Below, piece after piece: positions 1-8,527 of a stretch of DNA of 55,580 nucleotides. Numbering within the stretch: position 1 is the stretch's first letter; each line of letters begins with the position of its first letter. The position numbers and the translations under genes were made by a program. The notes beneath the pieces are model-generated. The model was not told where the DNA came from. It made no database searches and saw only the letters and a program-made list of their open reading frames with translations. Source of the stretch: Erysipelotrichaceae bacterium UBA2227 (GTDB lineage: Bacteria > Bacillota_I > Bacilli_A > Erysipelotrichales > Erysipelotrichaceae); contig DDYT01000047.1 in NCBI GenBank assembly GCA_002348095.1, positions 1-55,580 on the forward strand. The letters are read 5' to 3'.

Positions 1-26
1 CTCACATCATTTACAACTGTACAAAA

Positions 27-1403
27 TTACTTGGAAGTGATCTTGTCGGCAATGATGATCCCGTGGGCAGCCGCATGGGAGAGGGATCGGGTAAACCCGG
101 CACCATCACCCAAAGCATATATGCCTTGACATTGATCCAACTCGAAATTCGTCGTTTTCGGCCGTGCCGAATAGTACTTGCATTCGATGCCGTACAGCAG
201 GGTATCCGTATTGGCAGTACCCGGAGCAACTTTATCCAGGGCTTGAAGGGTTTCGACGATGTTGTCTAACTGCCGTTTCGGGATACAGAGACTGAGATCA
301 CCGGGTACGGCCCCTAAGGTCGGATAGGTCGTTGACTGGTTGAGCCTGCGTAAATCCGTCCGACGTCCCTGCATCAGATCACCAAAGCGCTGAACCAAGA
401 CGCTGCCGCCGCTGATCATGTTGGCTAAGCGGGCGATGTGTCGGGCATATTCGATCGGTTCATTGAACGGCGTCGTAAACTTAATGGTAGAAAGCAATGC
501 AAAGTTGGAGTTGCCGGTTTTCTTGGCTTCGTCTTTAAACGCATGTCCGTTGACTGTCTGTACCCCGTGGGTATTCTCGATGACAACATGACCGCGCTCA
601 TTGAAACAGAACATCCGGGTAATATCCCCGTACTTTTTCGACCGGTACCAGATTTTCGGTTCATAAATCTTGGTTGAGAAGTGGGACCAGATATCATAAG
701 GAAGTTCGACGCGGACGCCGATATCCACCTGGTTGTTTTCAAGAGGGATACCGTTTTTTACACACCATTTCGCAAAGAAATCACTGCCGGCCCGTCCGAT
801 CGCAAAGATGACATGGTCGGCGGTCAGGTTATATTTTTCCCCTTTGTGATCGACCATGACCGTTCGGGTATTTTTGTCGACATCGACGACCGTACTTTCC
901 GTCCGGATATCCACCCGGTTTTGAAGGCTCTCGATCAGATTGGCCATGGTTTGATAATTGGCATCGGTGCCCAAATGTTTGACTTGAGCCAGATTCATGT
1001 GAAGGTCATACTGAAGACACAAGTGTTTGAGTTCGGTATCCGGCTGATACCGGTGGGCTGTCGCACCGAATTTCTGTAAGATTTCATCGGCATGTTCGAT
1101 GTTGCTCATCACATCTTTGGCCGGCATAAAATCGGTCAGCCAACCGCCGTATTCGGTGGATATGATATATTTTCCGTCAGAGAATGCTCCGGCTCCGGCC
1201 ATTCCTTCCATGATCGCACAGTGTCTGCAGTGAATGCAATGATCGACTTTTCCGGTGATGATCGGACATACCCGCCGCCCTAAAGGCAGCCCTTTTTCGA
1301 GCATGACGATATTGAGTGTCGGATCAGTTTCAATCAGCTGATAAGCACTCATCAATCCGCCGATTCCGCCGCCGATGATGATGACATCGATCTTCTTGTT
1401 CAT
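27..1403 (-). CDS. FAD-dependent oxidoreductase (COG2509-like)
   Basis: Predicted 458-residue soluble flavoprotein. A dinucleotide-binding GGGIGG motif lies at residues 11-16, followed by the E36 expected to bind the FAD ribose. A four-cysteine cluster (C46, C56, C59, C62) precedes a GAGAFSDGK stretch near residues 70-78, a pattern I associate with the uncharacterised COG2509 family of FAD dehydrogenases. The C-terminal ALGDGAGFTRSLSHAAAHG segment is the second FAD contact of such enzymes. An ATG four codons upstream (1415) is also open. I chose 1403 because an AGGG ribosome-binding site lies a normal distance before it. The gene has its own minus-strand promoter and is downstream of the nucleotidase. 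The substrate is unknown; the cysteines could be redox-active or bind metal, which is inference. Confidence 0.8.
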   Translation of the reverse strand: MNKKIDVIIIGGGIGGLMSAYQLIETDPTLNIVMLEKGLPLGRRVCPIITGKVDHCIHCRHCAIMEGMAGAGAFSDGKYIISTEYGGWLTDFMPAKDVMSNIEHADEILQKFGATAHRYQPDTELKHLCLQYDLHMNLAQVKHLGTDANYQTMANLIESLQNRVDIRTESTVVDVDKNTRTVMVDHKGEKYNLTADHVIFAIGRAGSDFFAKWCVKNGIPLENNQVDIGVRVELPYDIWSHFSTKIYEPKIWYRSKKYGDITRMFCFNERGHVVIENTHGVQTVNGHAFKDEAKKTGNSNFALLSTIKFTTPFNEPIEYARHIARLANMISGGSVLVQRFGDLMQGRRTDLRRLNQSTTYPTLGAVPGDLSLCIPKRQLDNIVETLQALDKVAPGTANTDTLLYGIECKYYSARPKTTNFELDQCQGIYALGDGAGFTRSLSHAAAHGIIIADKITSK

Positions 1404-1425
1404 AAGATCCCTCATTTCCTTCAGA

Positions 1426-1453
1426 ATGATACCATAAATCAGATATTATGCAA
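1426..1453 (-). promoter_or_regulatory. Promoter of the FAD oxidoreductase
   Basis: Read on the minus strand: TTGCAT, a 16-base spacer, then TATCAT preceded by TGG (extended -10). It lies in the 48-base gap between the nucleotidase stop and the oxidoreductase start, so the latter can be transcribed independently. Confidence 0.5.
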
Positions 1454-1463
1454 TGATTTTTCG

Positions 1464-2972
1464 TTATTTGATGACTAGTATGTTCTCTCGGTGATTAACG
1501 ATGACCGGAGAGTTTTTTTGTATATACCCGGCAAGGATGTCGACCATATCGAGGTTGGTGTCAAGCACGGTTTCGCTGCGAGCGACCATATCAAAATCAC
1601 CGCCGCCCACGGCCCGATAGTTATTCATGGCTACCGTAAATACGTCGTTATCTGATATTTCCGATCCTTGATAAGTGCAACGGATGAGCCGTTGTCCGCG
1701 TGGTCGGGAAATTTTCAGCGTGTACTCGATCCCATCGATCATATCATAATTAAAATGCTGGATTTTGGGGTAAACATATTCCGGGTTGACCGTGATCTCA
1801 TCATTTTTTAACTCAAAATACTCAGCGCATTTCTCGATCATTTGCTTAAGGTCTTTACCGCTCATCTTTTTAACGACAAGGGTGTTGGGGTATACATAGG
1901 TCGATACCAAATCACGCATCGTGATCGAAATTTCAAAACCGGTCGCATGATTGAACAGGGCCGTGGCACTCAATTGCGCACCGGTCGTTTCCATCTGTGC
2001 CTGATTGATGAAACTGACCAGCGGATGTTTGTGAAGCCTTGCCAAAAAACCGTCAGTGATTTTTAAGGAATGATTATCTATGGTCCCCAGCGGCTGATCC
2101 AGCCAGACTTGCGCCTGCTTTTCCAAAAGAGAAACCAACGGCTCAATCTGACGGTCGATGGGATAGCTGCTCATCTCGTCGACAGTCACATCGATTTGTT
2201 CATCGATGACGATTTTTATAAACTGCGCAGCATTGGCTGCACATTGCGCAACGACCTTATTATGGATTTTTGTAACGAAAGAGCGATGCTGGTGTCCGGT
2301 AATCAATATATCAAAACCCTCCAACTCACACATCCGATAGCCGACATTTTCACCGGTTAGCGTTTCCGTCGGATGGCCATCAGCCAAATCACGTTCCACT
2401 CCGCCGTGATATAAGACCATGATTTTATCGCAATCCGTCCTTAGCCGCTCGATTTCTCTTTTAACGGTTTCGATGGGATCGGCGAATCTGAAGTTTGTCA
2501 GGTGCTCCGGTTTCTCCCAATGAGGGATATAGTCCGTAACGACTCCGATCACACCCAAACGCATTCCGTTGGCACAATGGATGATTTGACTATGACCCAA
2601 AGGGTTATTGATAAAAAAGACATTCGATGTCAGCAGCATGGCTTTGTTATCGCGGATATAACGTAACAAGGTCGCTTCACCATAATTAAAATCATGATTT
2701 CCCAGATTGATCATCGATACATCCAGATGATTGAAAACATAGGACAGTATATGGGTGTACGTGGGGTCCTGATTACTGACGGTCAAGATAGGCGAACCTT
2801 GAATGGCATCGCCGTTGTCCATCAGTAAAACCTGATCATATTGCTTTCTAAATATTTTGATCGCTTCACTGTATCGCGCAAGACCATATGAAACCTCGCT
2901 GTTGTCAGCGTAGTTTTTTGATAAGATTGCTCCGTGAACATCACTGGTTATACATAGACACGTTTTTTTCAT
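1464..2972 (-). CDS. 5'-nucleotidase / 2',3'-cyclic phosphodiesterase family protein
   Basis: Predicted 502-residue two-domain metallophosphoesterase of the UshA/YunD type. The N-terminal calcineurin-like domain carries D11-x-H13, D52-N-G-D55, GNHD at residues 91-94, H189 and GHQH at 226-229, the usual dinuclear metal ligands. The C-terminal half (about residue 290 on) resembles the 5_nucleotid_C substrate-binding domain. There is no signal peptide (the protein starts MKKTCLCITSDVHG), so it should act in the cytoplasm, like Bacillus YunD rather than periplasmic UshA. It is transcribed divergently from a phosphonate-type importer, which suggests a shared role in phosphorus supply, but only by position. 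The exact nucleotide substrate cannot be read from sequence. Confidence 0.85.
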   Translation of the reverse strand: MKKTCLCITSDVHGAILSKNYADNSEVSYGLARYSEAIKIFRKQYDQVLLMDNGDAIQGSPILTVSNQDPTYTHILSYVFNHLDVSMINLGNHDFNYGEATLLRYIRDNKAMLLTSNVFFINNPLGHSQIIHCANGMRLGVIGVVTDYIPHWEKPEHLTNFRFADPIETVKREIERLRTDCDKIMVLYHGGVERDLADGHPTETLTGENVGYRMCELEGFDILITGHQHRSFVTKIHNKVVAQCAANAAQFIKIVIDEQIDVTVDEMSSYPIDRQIEPLVSLLEKQAQVWLDQPLGTIDNHSLKITDGFLARLHKHPLVSFINQAQMETTGAQLSATALFNHATGFEISITMRDLVSTYVYPNTLVVKKMSGKDLKQMIEKCAEYFELKNDEITVNPEYVYPKIQHFNYDMIDGIEYTLKISRPRGQRLIRCTYQGSEISDNDVFTVAMNNYRAVGGGDFDMVARSETVLDTNLDMVDILAGYIQKNSPVIVNHRENILVIK

Positions 2973-2987
2973 ACAATCACCAAGAAC

Positions 2988-2996
2988 ATTATATCA
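2988..2996 (-). promoter_or_regulatory. Extended -10 of the 5'-nucleotidase promoter
   Basis: On the minus strand TGATATAAT, a perfect -10 with the TGn extension, lies 15 bases upstream of the nucleotidase start. No good -35 is visible. It is back-to-back with the phnD promoter in the 147-base divergent gap. Confidence 0.5.
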
Positions 2997-3049
2997 AATC
3001 TGACTTACTTTGTGATGTTTGAGTAAAATATTGAAGTTTCATCTCTGCA

Positions 3050-3078
3050 TTGATTGAATGTCGATAACCAGGTATGTT
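3050..3078 (+). promoter_or_regulatory. Putative phnD promoter
   Basis: TTGATT, a 17-base spacer and TATGTT. An overlapping alternative, TTGAAT-17-TTAAAA, is shifted by four bases. Both are moderate matches. No Pho-box-like repeat is obvious to the eye. Confidence 0.4.
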
Positions 3079-3119
3079 AAAATCAAAAAGTAAATGAATA
3101 TTTACAATGGGAGGAACAG

Positions 3120-4148
3120 ATGAAGAAGATCTTAAAACTTATCTTTGTTGCGTTTTTAGTCTTCGCTGCCGCTGCTGCTTGCGCACCGAAGGAAACTGAA
3201 GACAAAACCATCGAGAATTTGATCGTTGTTTTTGTACCCAGCCGCGACCCGGGATTGATCCTGACGCAAACCGAACCTTTGAAGCAATTGCTGATTGATG
3301 CACTTGGAACCAGAGGTTATACCGTCAATCAAGTGACCATCGAAGTATCTACAGACTACAATGCCGCAGGCGAAGCGTTAGCCGCCGGTACTGCTCATGT
3401 AGGATTCTTGCCAGGTGGCACCTATGCTTTGTACAGTGAAGATAATGTCGAAGTTATCTTAGCTGCCACACGTGCAGGTTTGAACAAAGACTCTGTCAAT
3501 GCCAAAGACTGGAATGACGGTAAAGAAACATTGGGTGATTCGGCATATCAGGTTACTTATTATCGTTCGCTGATTTATGCCGGACCGAGCGCAATCGGTC
3601 GTGCGTTGGCTGCAAAAGTCAATGCAGGAACAGCGCTGACCTGGGATGATGTCAACGGTGCAACGTGGTGTTATTCCAACAGTACGACTTCATCGGCCGG
3701 TTATGTGTATCCGACGATGTGGCTGTTGGACAACTTTGACAAAAAACTGACCGATCTGACCAAACCGGCAATCACCGGATCTTATTCCGTAATTGCCAAT
3801 AACTTGGCTACCGGCTTATGTGACATCGGTGTCGGTTATGCGGACATCCGTCGCGATTACAAAGGCCAATGGACGACCGATTGGGGCCGTACCGCAGAAA
3901 TCTGGGTTGAAACCGATGTTATCGGTGTTACTGAAGGTATCTTCAATGACACGATTTCGGTAAGTTTGGAAAACCCGGAAATGTCGGAAGGCTTTAAAAA
4001 GGCTCTTCAGGAAGCATTCATCGAAATCGCTAAGACAGCCGCCGGCGCTGAAGCTATCAAAATCTACAACCATGAAGGCTATAAAGTCGTCACGGATGCT
4101 GATTATGAAGGTGCTCGCAGAGCGCAAAAACTTGTTTCGGGCAACTGA
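3120..4148 (+). CDS. phnD: Phosphonate/phosphite-type ABC transporter substrate-binding lipoprotein
   Basis: Predicted 342-residue lipoprotein of the PhnD family, the extracellular receptor of the importer encoded downstream. The N-terminus has a basic start, a hydrophobic stretch and an AAAC lipobox with C21 as the probable lipidated residue. The mature part has the PhnD-like segments VFVPSRDPG, a GTAHVGFLPGGTYAL patch near residues 90-105 and a DIGVGYADIRRDY patch near residue 245, typical of this periplasmic-binding fold. GGGAGG at 3109-3114 sets the start. No C-P lyase or phosphonatase gene is in the window, so phosphonate, phosphite or another phosphorus anion are all possible ligands. 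Confidence 0.88.
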   Translation: MKKILKLIFVAFLVFAAAAACAPKETEDKTIENLIVVFVPSRDPGLILTQTEPLKQLLIDALGTRGYTVNQVTIEVSTDYNAAGEALAAGTAHVGFLPGGTYALYSEDNVEVILAATRAGLNKDSVNAKDWNDGKETLGDSAYQVTYYRSLIYAGPSAIGRALAAKVNAGTALTWDDVNGATWCYSNSTTSSAGYVYPTMWLLDNFDKKLTDLTKPAITGSYSVIANNLATGLCDIGVGYADIRRDYKGQWTTDWGRTAEIWVETDVIGVTEGIFNDTISVSLENPEMSEGFKKALQEAFIEIAKTAAGAEAIKIYNHEGYKVVTDADYEGARRAQKLVSGN

Positions 4149-4160
4149 TTTCTGATTTTT

Positions 4161-4191
4161 AGAAGCGAGGCCTTGCCTCGCTTCTTTTTTT
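4161..4191 (+). terminator. Intrinsic terminator/attenuator between phnD and phnC
   Basis: An 11-bp perfect stem (4161-4171 with 4175-4185), a CTT loop and a T run to 4191. The phnC ribosome-binding site starts at once after it, with no room for a promoter, so it probably reduces transporter expression relative to the binding protein. Confidence 0.9.
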
Positions 4192-4204
4192 AACAGGAGG
4201 CATT

Positions 4205-4969
4205 ATGATAAAATTTGAAGGTGTCGTAAAAACGTATCCGAACGGTGTTCAAGCGCTCAAAGGCGTCGATTTATCGATTGAACAAGGTGAGTTCGTATGT
4301 ATCATCGGTTTATCCGGAGCGGGTAAATCCACGTTGTTGAGAAGTATAAATCAGATGCATCAGATCACCGGCGGAAAACTGACCGTAGACGGTGTGGATG
4401 TATCGACACTTAAAGGAAAAGAACTGCGCCGTTTCAGAAGGAATATCGGCATGGTTTTTCAGTCGTTTAATCTGGTCAAACGGACAACTGTCATTAAAAA
4501 TGTACTGGCTGCCCGTGTTGCTGATATGCCGCTTTGGAAAAGTCTGTTGGGACTGTATGCAAAGCAGGATAAGATCATTGCTTTGGAGGCACTGGATCAG
4601 GTCGGGATTCTTGAAAAAGCATACAGCCGTGCCGATCAGCTTTCCGGCGGGCAGCAGCAGCGGGTCGCGTTGGCCCGTACCGTTGCCCAGCAGCCCAAAA
4701 TCATCCTTGCCGATGAGCCGGTCGCCTCACTCGACCCGGTCACTTCACAGCAGGTGATGAATGATTTTGTGAAAATCAACAAGGCACTCAATATCACGGT
4801 CATTGCCAATATGCACCATGTCGATATTGCGTTAAAATATGCCAATCGGATCATCGGGGTCAAAGAGGGAAAGGTCGTATTTGACGGTCCTTCACTGAAA
4901 GTTACCAACGATATTTTAAAAGAAATTTACGGACGCGAGTTAAGTGACGATGAACTGATGGGTGCGTAA
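4205..4969 (+). CDS. phnC: Phosphonate-type ABC transporter ATP-binding protein
   Basis: Predicted 254-residue cytoplasmic ATPase energising the importer. Walker A is GLSGAGKST (35-43), the Q-loop glutamine is Q86, the signature LSGGQ is at 146-150 and Walker B ends in D170-E171. The length matches PhnC. AGGAGG lies seven bases before the ATG. It follows the phnD terminator and is separated from the first permease by only two bases, consistent with one operon and partial read-through from phnD. Confidence 0.92.
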   Translation: MIKFEGVVKTYPNGVQALKGVDLSIEQGEFVCIIGLSGAGKSTLLRSINQMHQITGGKLTVDGVDVSTLKGKELRRFRRNIGMVFQSFNLVKRTTVIKNVLAARVADMPLWKSLLGLYAKQDKIIALEALDQVGILEKAYSRADQLSGGQQQRVALARTVAQQPKIILADEPVASLDPVTSQQVMNDFVKINKALNITVIANMHHVDIALKYANRIIGVKEGKVVFDGPSLKVTNDILKEIYGRELSDDELMGA

Positions 4970-4971
4970 CC

Positions 4972-5793
4972 ATGGATAAAGTCAAGAAATTCTTTTTACC
5001 CAAACCCATCGTATTGAGCAACGGTAAAGTCGTACAGCCGGCCATGAGTCCGATGGTTTACGTCATACCGATTTTACTTGTGCTCTTTTTTTACAGTACA
5101 TCACTGACCGGGTTTCGGGTGGACACCCTGATTACCCGCGGTTCGCGCTTCTTTGATATCCTTGTCCGGATGTTTCCGCCGAATTTCGGCTATTTCAATA
5201 AGGTTTGGACACCCATGATCGTCACGCTGGTCATGTCGATCGTCGGGACACTGGCCGGTGCGTCGTTATCGATTCCGGCTGCCTATCTTTCCAGTGAAAA
5301 CATGGTCAAAAGTCCGGTCATCAAGTTTATCGTCCGTTCCATCATGAGTATCTTGCGTACGATCCCTTTGCTCGTATTGGTCATTCTGTTTCTCAATATG
5401 TTTGGGGCAGGGGCATTTACCGGCATGGTATCGTTGGGCGTGTTTACTTTTACGATCATGACGAAAATGTTTTATGAACTTATCGAAACATGCGATATGG
5501 GTCCCTTTGAGGCCATCGAGTCCAGTGGGGCCAGCCGTGTGCAGGCGTTTTGGACCGGCATCATGCCGCAGTTGTGGGGACAGTATATTTCCATACTGCT
5601 GTATAATTTTGAGATGAATATCCGTAATGCCGCCATCCTGGGGTATGTCGGAGCCGGAGGCATCGGTATTTTGCTTAATGACCGGTTGGGTTGGCGTGCT
5701 TATCCGGAAGTTGCCGTGATTTTGCTGGTCTTGCTGCTATCAGTCTATGCGATTGAAAGTCTGAGCCGCTATATTCGAAAGAGGTTGTTATAA
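4972..5793 (+). CDS. phnE: Phosphonate-type ABC transporter permease, first subunit
   Basis: Predicted 273-residue PhnE-family membrane protein. The N-terminus (about 25 residues) is cytoplasmic and basic, and about six hydrophobic segments follow. The EAA-type cytoplasmic loop that docks on the ATPase is visible as ESSGASRVQAFWTGIMPQ near residues 183-200, and NAAILGYVGAGGIG follows. It starts two bases after phnC with a weak GGGTG ribosome-binding site, so translation is probably coupled. A second, similar permease follows with an overlapping start, so the channel is expected to be a heterodimer. Confidence 0.9.
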   Translation: MDKVKKFFLPKPIVLSNGKVVQPAMSPMVYVIPILLVLFFYSTSLTGFRVDTLITRGSRFFDILVRMFPPNFGYFNKVWTPMIVTLVMSIVGTLAGASLSIPAAYLSSENMVKSPVIKFIVRSIMSILRTIPLLVLVILFLNMFGAGAFTGMVSLGVFTFTIMTKMFYELIETCDMGPFEAIESSGASRVQAFWTGIMPQLWGQYISILLYNFEMNIRNAAILGYVGAGGIGILLNDRLGWRAYPEVAVILLVLLLSVYAIESLSRYIRKRLL

Positions 5794-6611
5794 TGAGTAC
5801 GAAACTTACAGTCAGTGAACAACTGAAACGGGAACCCAAGAATCTTGGGCTTAAAGCTCTGTTTGTTTTCGGTTTGATTTCGATCGGATTTTTGGCAGTC
5901 AACTATATCGGTTATAACGGTTTTACCGAGTTTGGTCTGACTGTCATGTGGAATATCTCAAGAAGCATCTTCACCCCCAATATGTCTTTATTGCTCGGTC
6001 AGGGCAAAAACGGCGTCATGTATTTGATCACCGAAACCGCCGCAATTGCCTTTTTGGGAACGATCATCGGAACGATCGTGTCGATTCCGATTGCATTCCT
6101 CAGTTCACGCAATGTCGTTCCGGGATGGATTGCCAATATCGGAGTCGCTTTTATCACGATCGTACGGACCTTTCCGGCCGTCGTGTACGGTCTGATGTTT
6201 ATCCGTGTGACCGGACCGGGAGCATTTACCGGCGTGCTGACTTTGGCGATTGCCAGTATCGGGATGATTTCCAAACTGTTCATTGAAGTCATCGAAGATT
6301 TGGATCCGGGCATCATCGAAGCTTTGGATGCGGCAGGATGCAATGCGATTCAAAAAGTGCAGTATGGTATCGTTCCGCAGCTGATGGGTAACTTTGCTTC
6401 GATCGCGATTTACCGTTTTGAAATCAATGTTAAATATGCGACGATTTTAGGCATGGTCGGTGCCGGCGGTATCGGTGCTCCGCTTATCTTTGCTATTACG
6501 GCGTATCGCTGGGCAGATACCGGTGCACTGCTGATCGGTCTGATCATTTTTGTCTTGGCCGTTGAATACGGATCGGCCAAGATTCGCAAGAAACTGGCGA
6601 CAGGAGAGTAA
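5793..6611 (+). CDS. phnE: Phosphonate-type ABC transporter permease, second subunit
   Basis: Predicted 272-residue PhnE-family permease. Its ATG shares one base with the TAA of the first permease (TAATG), a sign of tight coupling. The EAA loop reads EALDAAGCNAIQKVQYG near residues 173-189, followed by YATILGMVGAGGIG, closely parallel to the first subunit and so probably an ancient duplication. About six membrane segments. With PhnC and PhnD it completes a two-permease importer, the common arrangement in Bacillota. Confidence 0.9.
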   Translation: MSTKLTVSEQLKREPKNLGLKALFVFGLISIGFLAVNYIGYNGFTEFGLTVMWNISRSIFTPNMSLLLGQGKNGVMYLITETAAIAFLGTIIGTIVSIPIAFLSSRNVVPGWIANIGVAFITIVRTFPAVVYGLMFIRVTGPGAFTGVLTLAIASIGMISKLFIEVIEDLDPGIIEALDAAGCNAIQKVQYGIVPQLMGNFASIAIYRFEINVKYATILGMVGAGGIGAPLIFAITAYRWADTGALLIGLIIFVLAVEYGSAKIRKKLATGE

Positions 6612-6612
6612 C

Positions 6613-7008
6613 ATGGGACAACATGTAGAAGCTAATGTGCATTTTGGCGAGGTTTTTGAAGGAGAAATGCTCTTAAAAGAGGGCAGTGTCAAAATCGGGA
6701 TGAAACCGGATCAGGCGGGACCGTACAAACTGCTGTTGGGAGCACTGACCGGTTGTTATCATTCGACATTTCTGGATATTGCCATCAAGAAGCGTTTGAC
6801 TTTTACCAGCGTGAAGTATCATCTTGAAGGTGAGAAGCGGGATGAAGTTCCGACCACACTGAAAGTATTGCATCTGGCCATCGAAGTTGAAAATGCCAGC
6901 AATCAGGCACAGATATTGCGTTGTTTTGAACTTGCGGCAAAATATTGCTCCATTTACACGACTTTATCGCAAGTGGCGCAAATCACATTCGCTGTGACCT
7001 TTATATAA
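6613..7008 (+). CDS. OsmC-like protein
   Basis: Predicted 131-residue cytoplasmic OsmC/YhfA-type protein. The family's two reactive cysteines are present: C48 in LLGALTGCYHSTFLDIA and C112 in ELAAKYCSIYTTLSQVA. Characterised relatives reduce organic hydroperoxides or bind small thiols; members this short are mostly uncharacterised. I chose the ATG at 6613 because AGGAG precedes it and the upstream extension overlaps the permease. One base separates it from phnE, so it is the last gene of the importer operon, although no functional link to phosphorus transport is evident. Confidence 0.8.
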   Translation: MGQHVEANVHFGEVFEGEMLLKEGSVKIGMKPDQAGPYKLLLGALTGCYHSTFLDIAIKKRLTFTSVKYHLEGEKRDEVPTTLKVLHLAIEVENASNQAQILRCFELAAKYCSIYTTLSQVAQITFAVTFI

Positions 7009-7027
7009 CGCCTACGGGCGTTTTTTT
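7007..7027 (+). terminator. Terminator of the phn-osmC operon
   Basis: AACGCC / GGCGTT stem with a TACG tetraloop followed by seven T. The stem begins within the osmC stop codon. Confidence 0.88.
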
Positions 7028-7069
7028 GATTTTGTTTCGGTATTTTCTGTTGTATGATATCTGTAGGTA

Positions 7070-7097
7070 TTGAACTTTATAAAATAAAGTGTATAGT
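7070..7097 (+). promoter_or_regulatory. ktrBA promoter
   Basis: TTGAAC, a 16-base spacer and TATAGT, 28 bases before the ktrB ATG. The leader is too short for a c-di-AMP riboswitch. Confidence 0.55.
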
Positions 7098-7124
7098 AAT
7101 GTTGATTGAAAATTGGGTGAAAAG

Positions 7125-8516
7125 ATGTCTAATCGTTTCTATATAGCAAAAAAACAGATTAAATTACGACCGGCGCAGCAAATTGCACTGAGTTTTCTGT
7201 TTGTGATTTTAGTTGGGACGTTCCTTCTGGCCTTACCGATAAGTACCAAAGTGTCCGGTGTACCCTTGTTGGATCACTTTTTCATAGCCACTTCGGCCGT
7301 ATGCGTGACCGGTCTGACACCGTTGGTCACAGTCGATACGTATACGGTATTTGGACAGACCGTCATTATTTTGCTTATGCAGGTAGGCGGTTTGGGGTTG
7401 ATGACCCTGATTGCCATTTTTCTGTTGGCCATCGGCGGGAAACTGGCGCATCGTGAGAAGATGGTCGTTGCGGAGGCCACCAACATTTCTTCGATGTCCG
7501 GTTTAGGCAGTTTTTTAGGGTTTATCATTGGATATACCTTATTTTTTGAACTGATCGGAATGCTGATTCTGTCATTGGTATTTGTACCGGAATTTGGGTT
7601 GGCAACCGGCTTGTTTAAAGCTTTATTTATCAGTGTTTCCGCATTTTGCAATGCGGGTTTTGATAACTTGGGAGCTTTGAGCCTTCAACCGTATGTCAGC
7701 AATGTGATCGTCAACCTGACTGTAAGTTCATTGATCATCATGGGCGGTTTGGGCTTCTCCGTATGGTTTGATCTGACCAAAAGCGCTAACTCAATTTTCA
7801 AACATCATCAGGCAGTCAAACGTGTGGTACAACACCTTCAGGTTCATGTAAAGCTCGTCTTCTTCATGACGATCGCACTTATCTTGGGTGGCTGGCTGTT
7901 CTTATTTGTTGTGGAGTTTTCTAACCCGGCATCCTTGGGTTCGCTTGGATTTTTTGATAAACTCATGGCTTCCTATTTTCAGTCTGTTACTTTGCGAACA
8001 GCCGGTTTTTCAACACTGAATATCGCCGCACTGTATCCGGCATCACAGTTACTGATGATGGCATTTATGTTTATCGGCGGTTCGCCCGGCGGTACGGCCG
8101 GTGGTATCAAGACCACAACCTTTGCATTGGTCGTGCTGATGGTCGTTACCGAGTTGCTCAATCGGGACAATATTACGCTGTATAAGCGAAATATCGGTCG
8201 GGATATCACCCGACGGGCCTTAACGGTCATGGTTCTGTCTTTCACCGTCGTTTTTACCGGGATGTTATTGCTGAGCATGACGGAAAAGGCAGATTTTCTG
8301 GTCATCGCATTTGAGGCATTCTCAGCGATCGGAACCGTGGGATTATCGATGGGGATCACACCGGATTTGACAAATCTGGGTAAAATTGTCATCATAGTAC
8401 TGATGTTTGTCGGTCGGATCGGACCGATCGCTGTGGCCTTTTCGTTACGGACAGGTCGCATCGGTAAGAAATCTGTGGAAGTAGCGTATCCCGCAGGACA
8501 AGTCATTGTCGGATAG
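7125..8516 (+). CDS. ktrB: Potassium uptake channel-like transporter subunit (KtrB/TrkH family)
   Basis: Predicted 463-residue membrane protein that forms the K+ (or Na+-coupled K+) pathway. The four pore-loop repeats of the superfamily are visible, each with a central filter glycine: SAVCVTGL, SAFCNAGFDNLG, TLRTAGFSTL and SAIGTVGLSMG. The GGSPGGTAGGIKTTTF segment between repeats three and four is also characteristic. I preferred ATG 7125 over an in-frame TTG at 7113 because GGTGA lies just before it. The next gene encodes the matching RCK-domain regulator. The length fits KtrB better than the longer proteobacterial TrkH. Confidence 0.9.
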   Translation: MSNRFYIAKKQIKLRPAQQIALSFLFVILVGTFLLALPISTKVSGVPLLDHFFIATSAVCVTGLTPLVTVDTYTVFGQTVIILLMQVGGLGLMTLIAIFLLAIGGKLAHREKMVVAEATNISSMSGLGSFLGFIIGYTLFFELIGMLILSLVFVPEFGLATGLFKALFISVSAFCNAGFDNLGALSLQPYVSNVIVNLTVSSLIIMGGLGFSVWFDLTKSANSIFKHHQAVKRVVQHLQVHVKLVFFMTIALILGGWLFLFVVEFSNPASLGSLGFFDKLMASYFQSVTLRTAGFSTLNIAALYPASQLLMMAFMFIGGSPGGTAGGIKTTTFALVVLMVVTELLNRDNITLYKRNIGRDITRRALTVMVLSFTVVFTGMLLLSMTEKADFLVIAFEAFSAIGTVGLSMGITPDLTNLGKIVIIVLMFVGRIGPIAVAFSLRTGRIGKKSVEVAYPAGQVIVG

Positions 8517-8527
8517 GAGATAAAGAA

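Noticed and set aside
7028..7124. c-di-AMP riboswitch before ktrB
   Set aside because: The leader after the promoter is far too short for this aptamer and no conserved core is seen.
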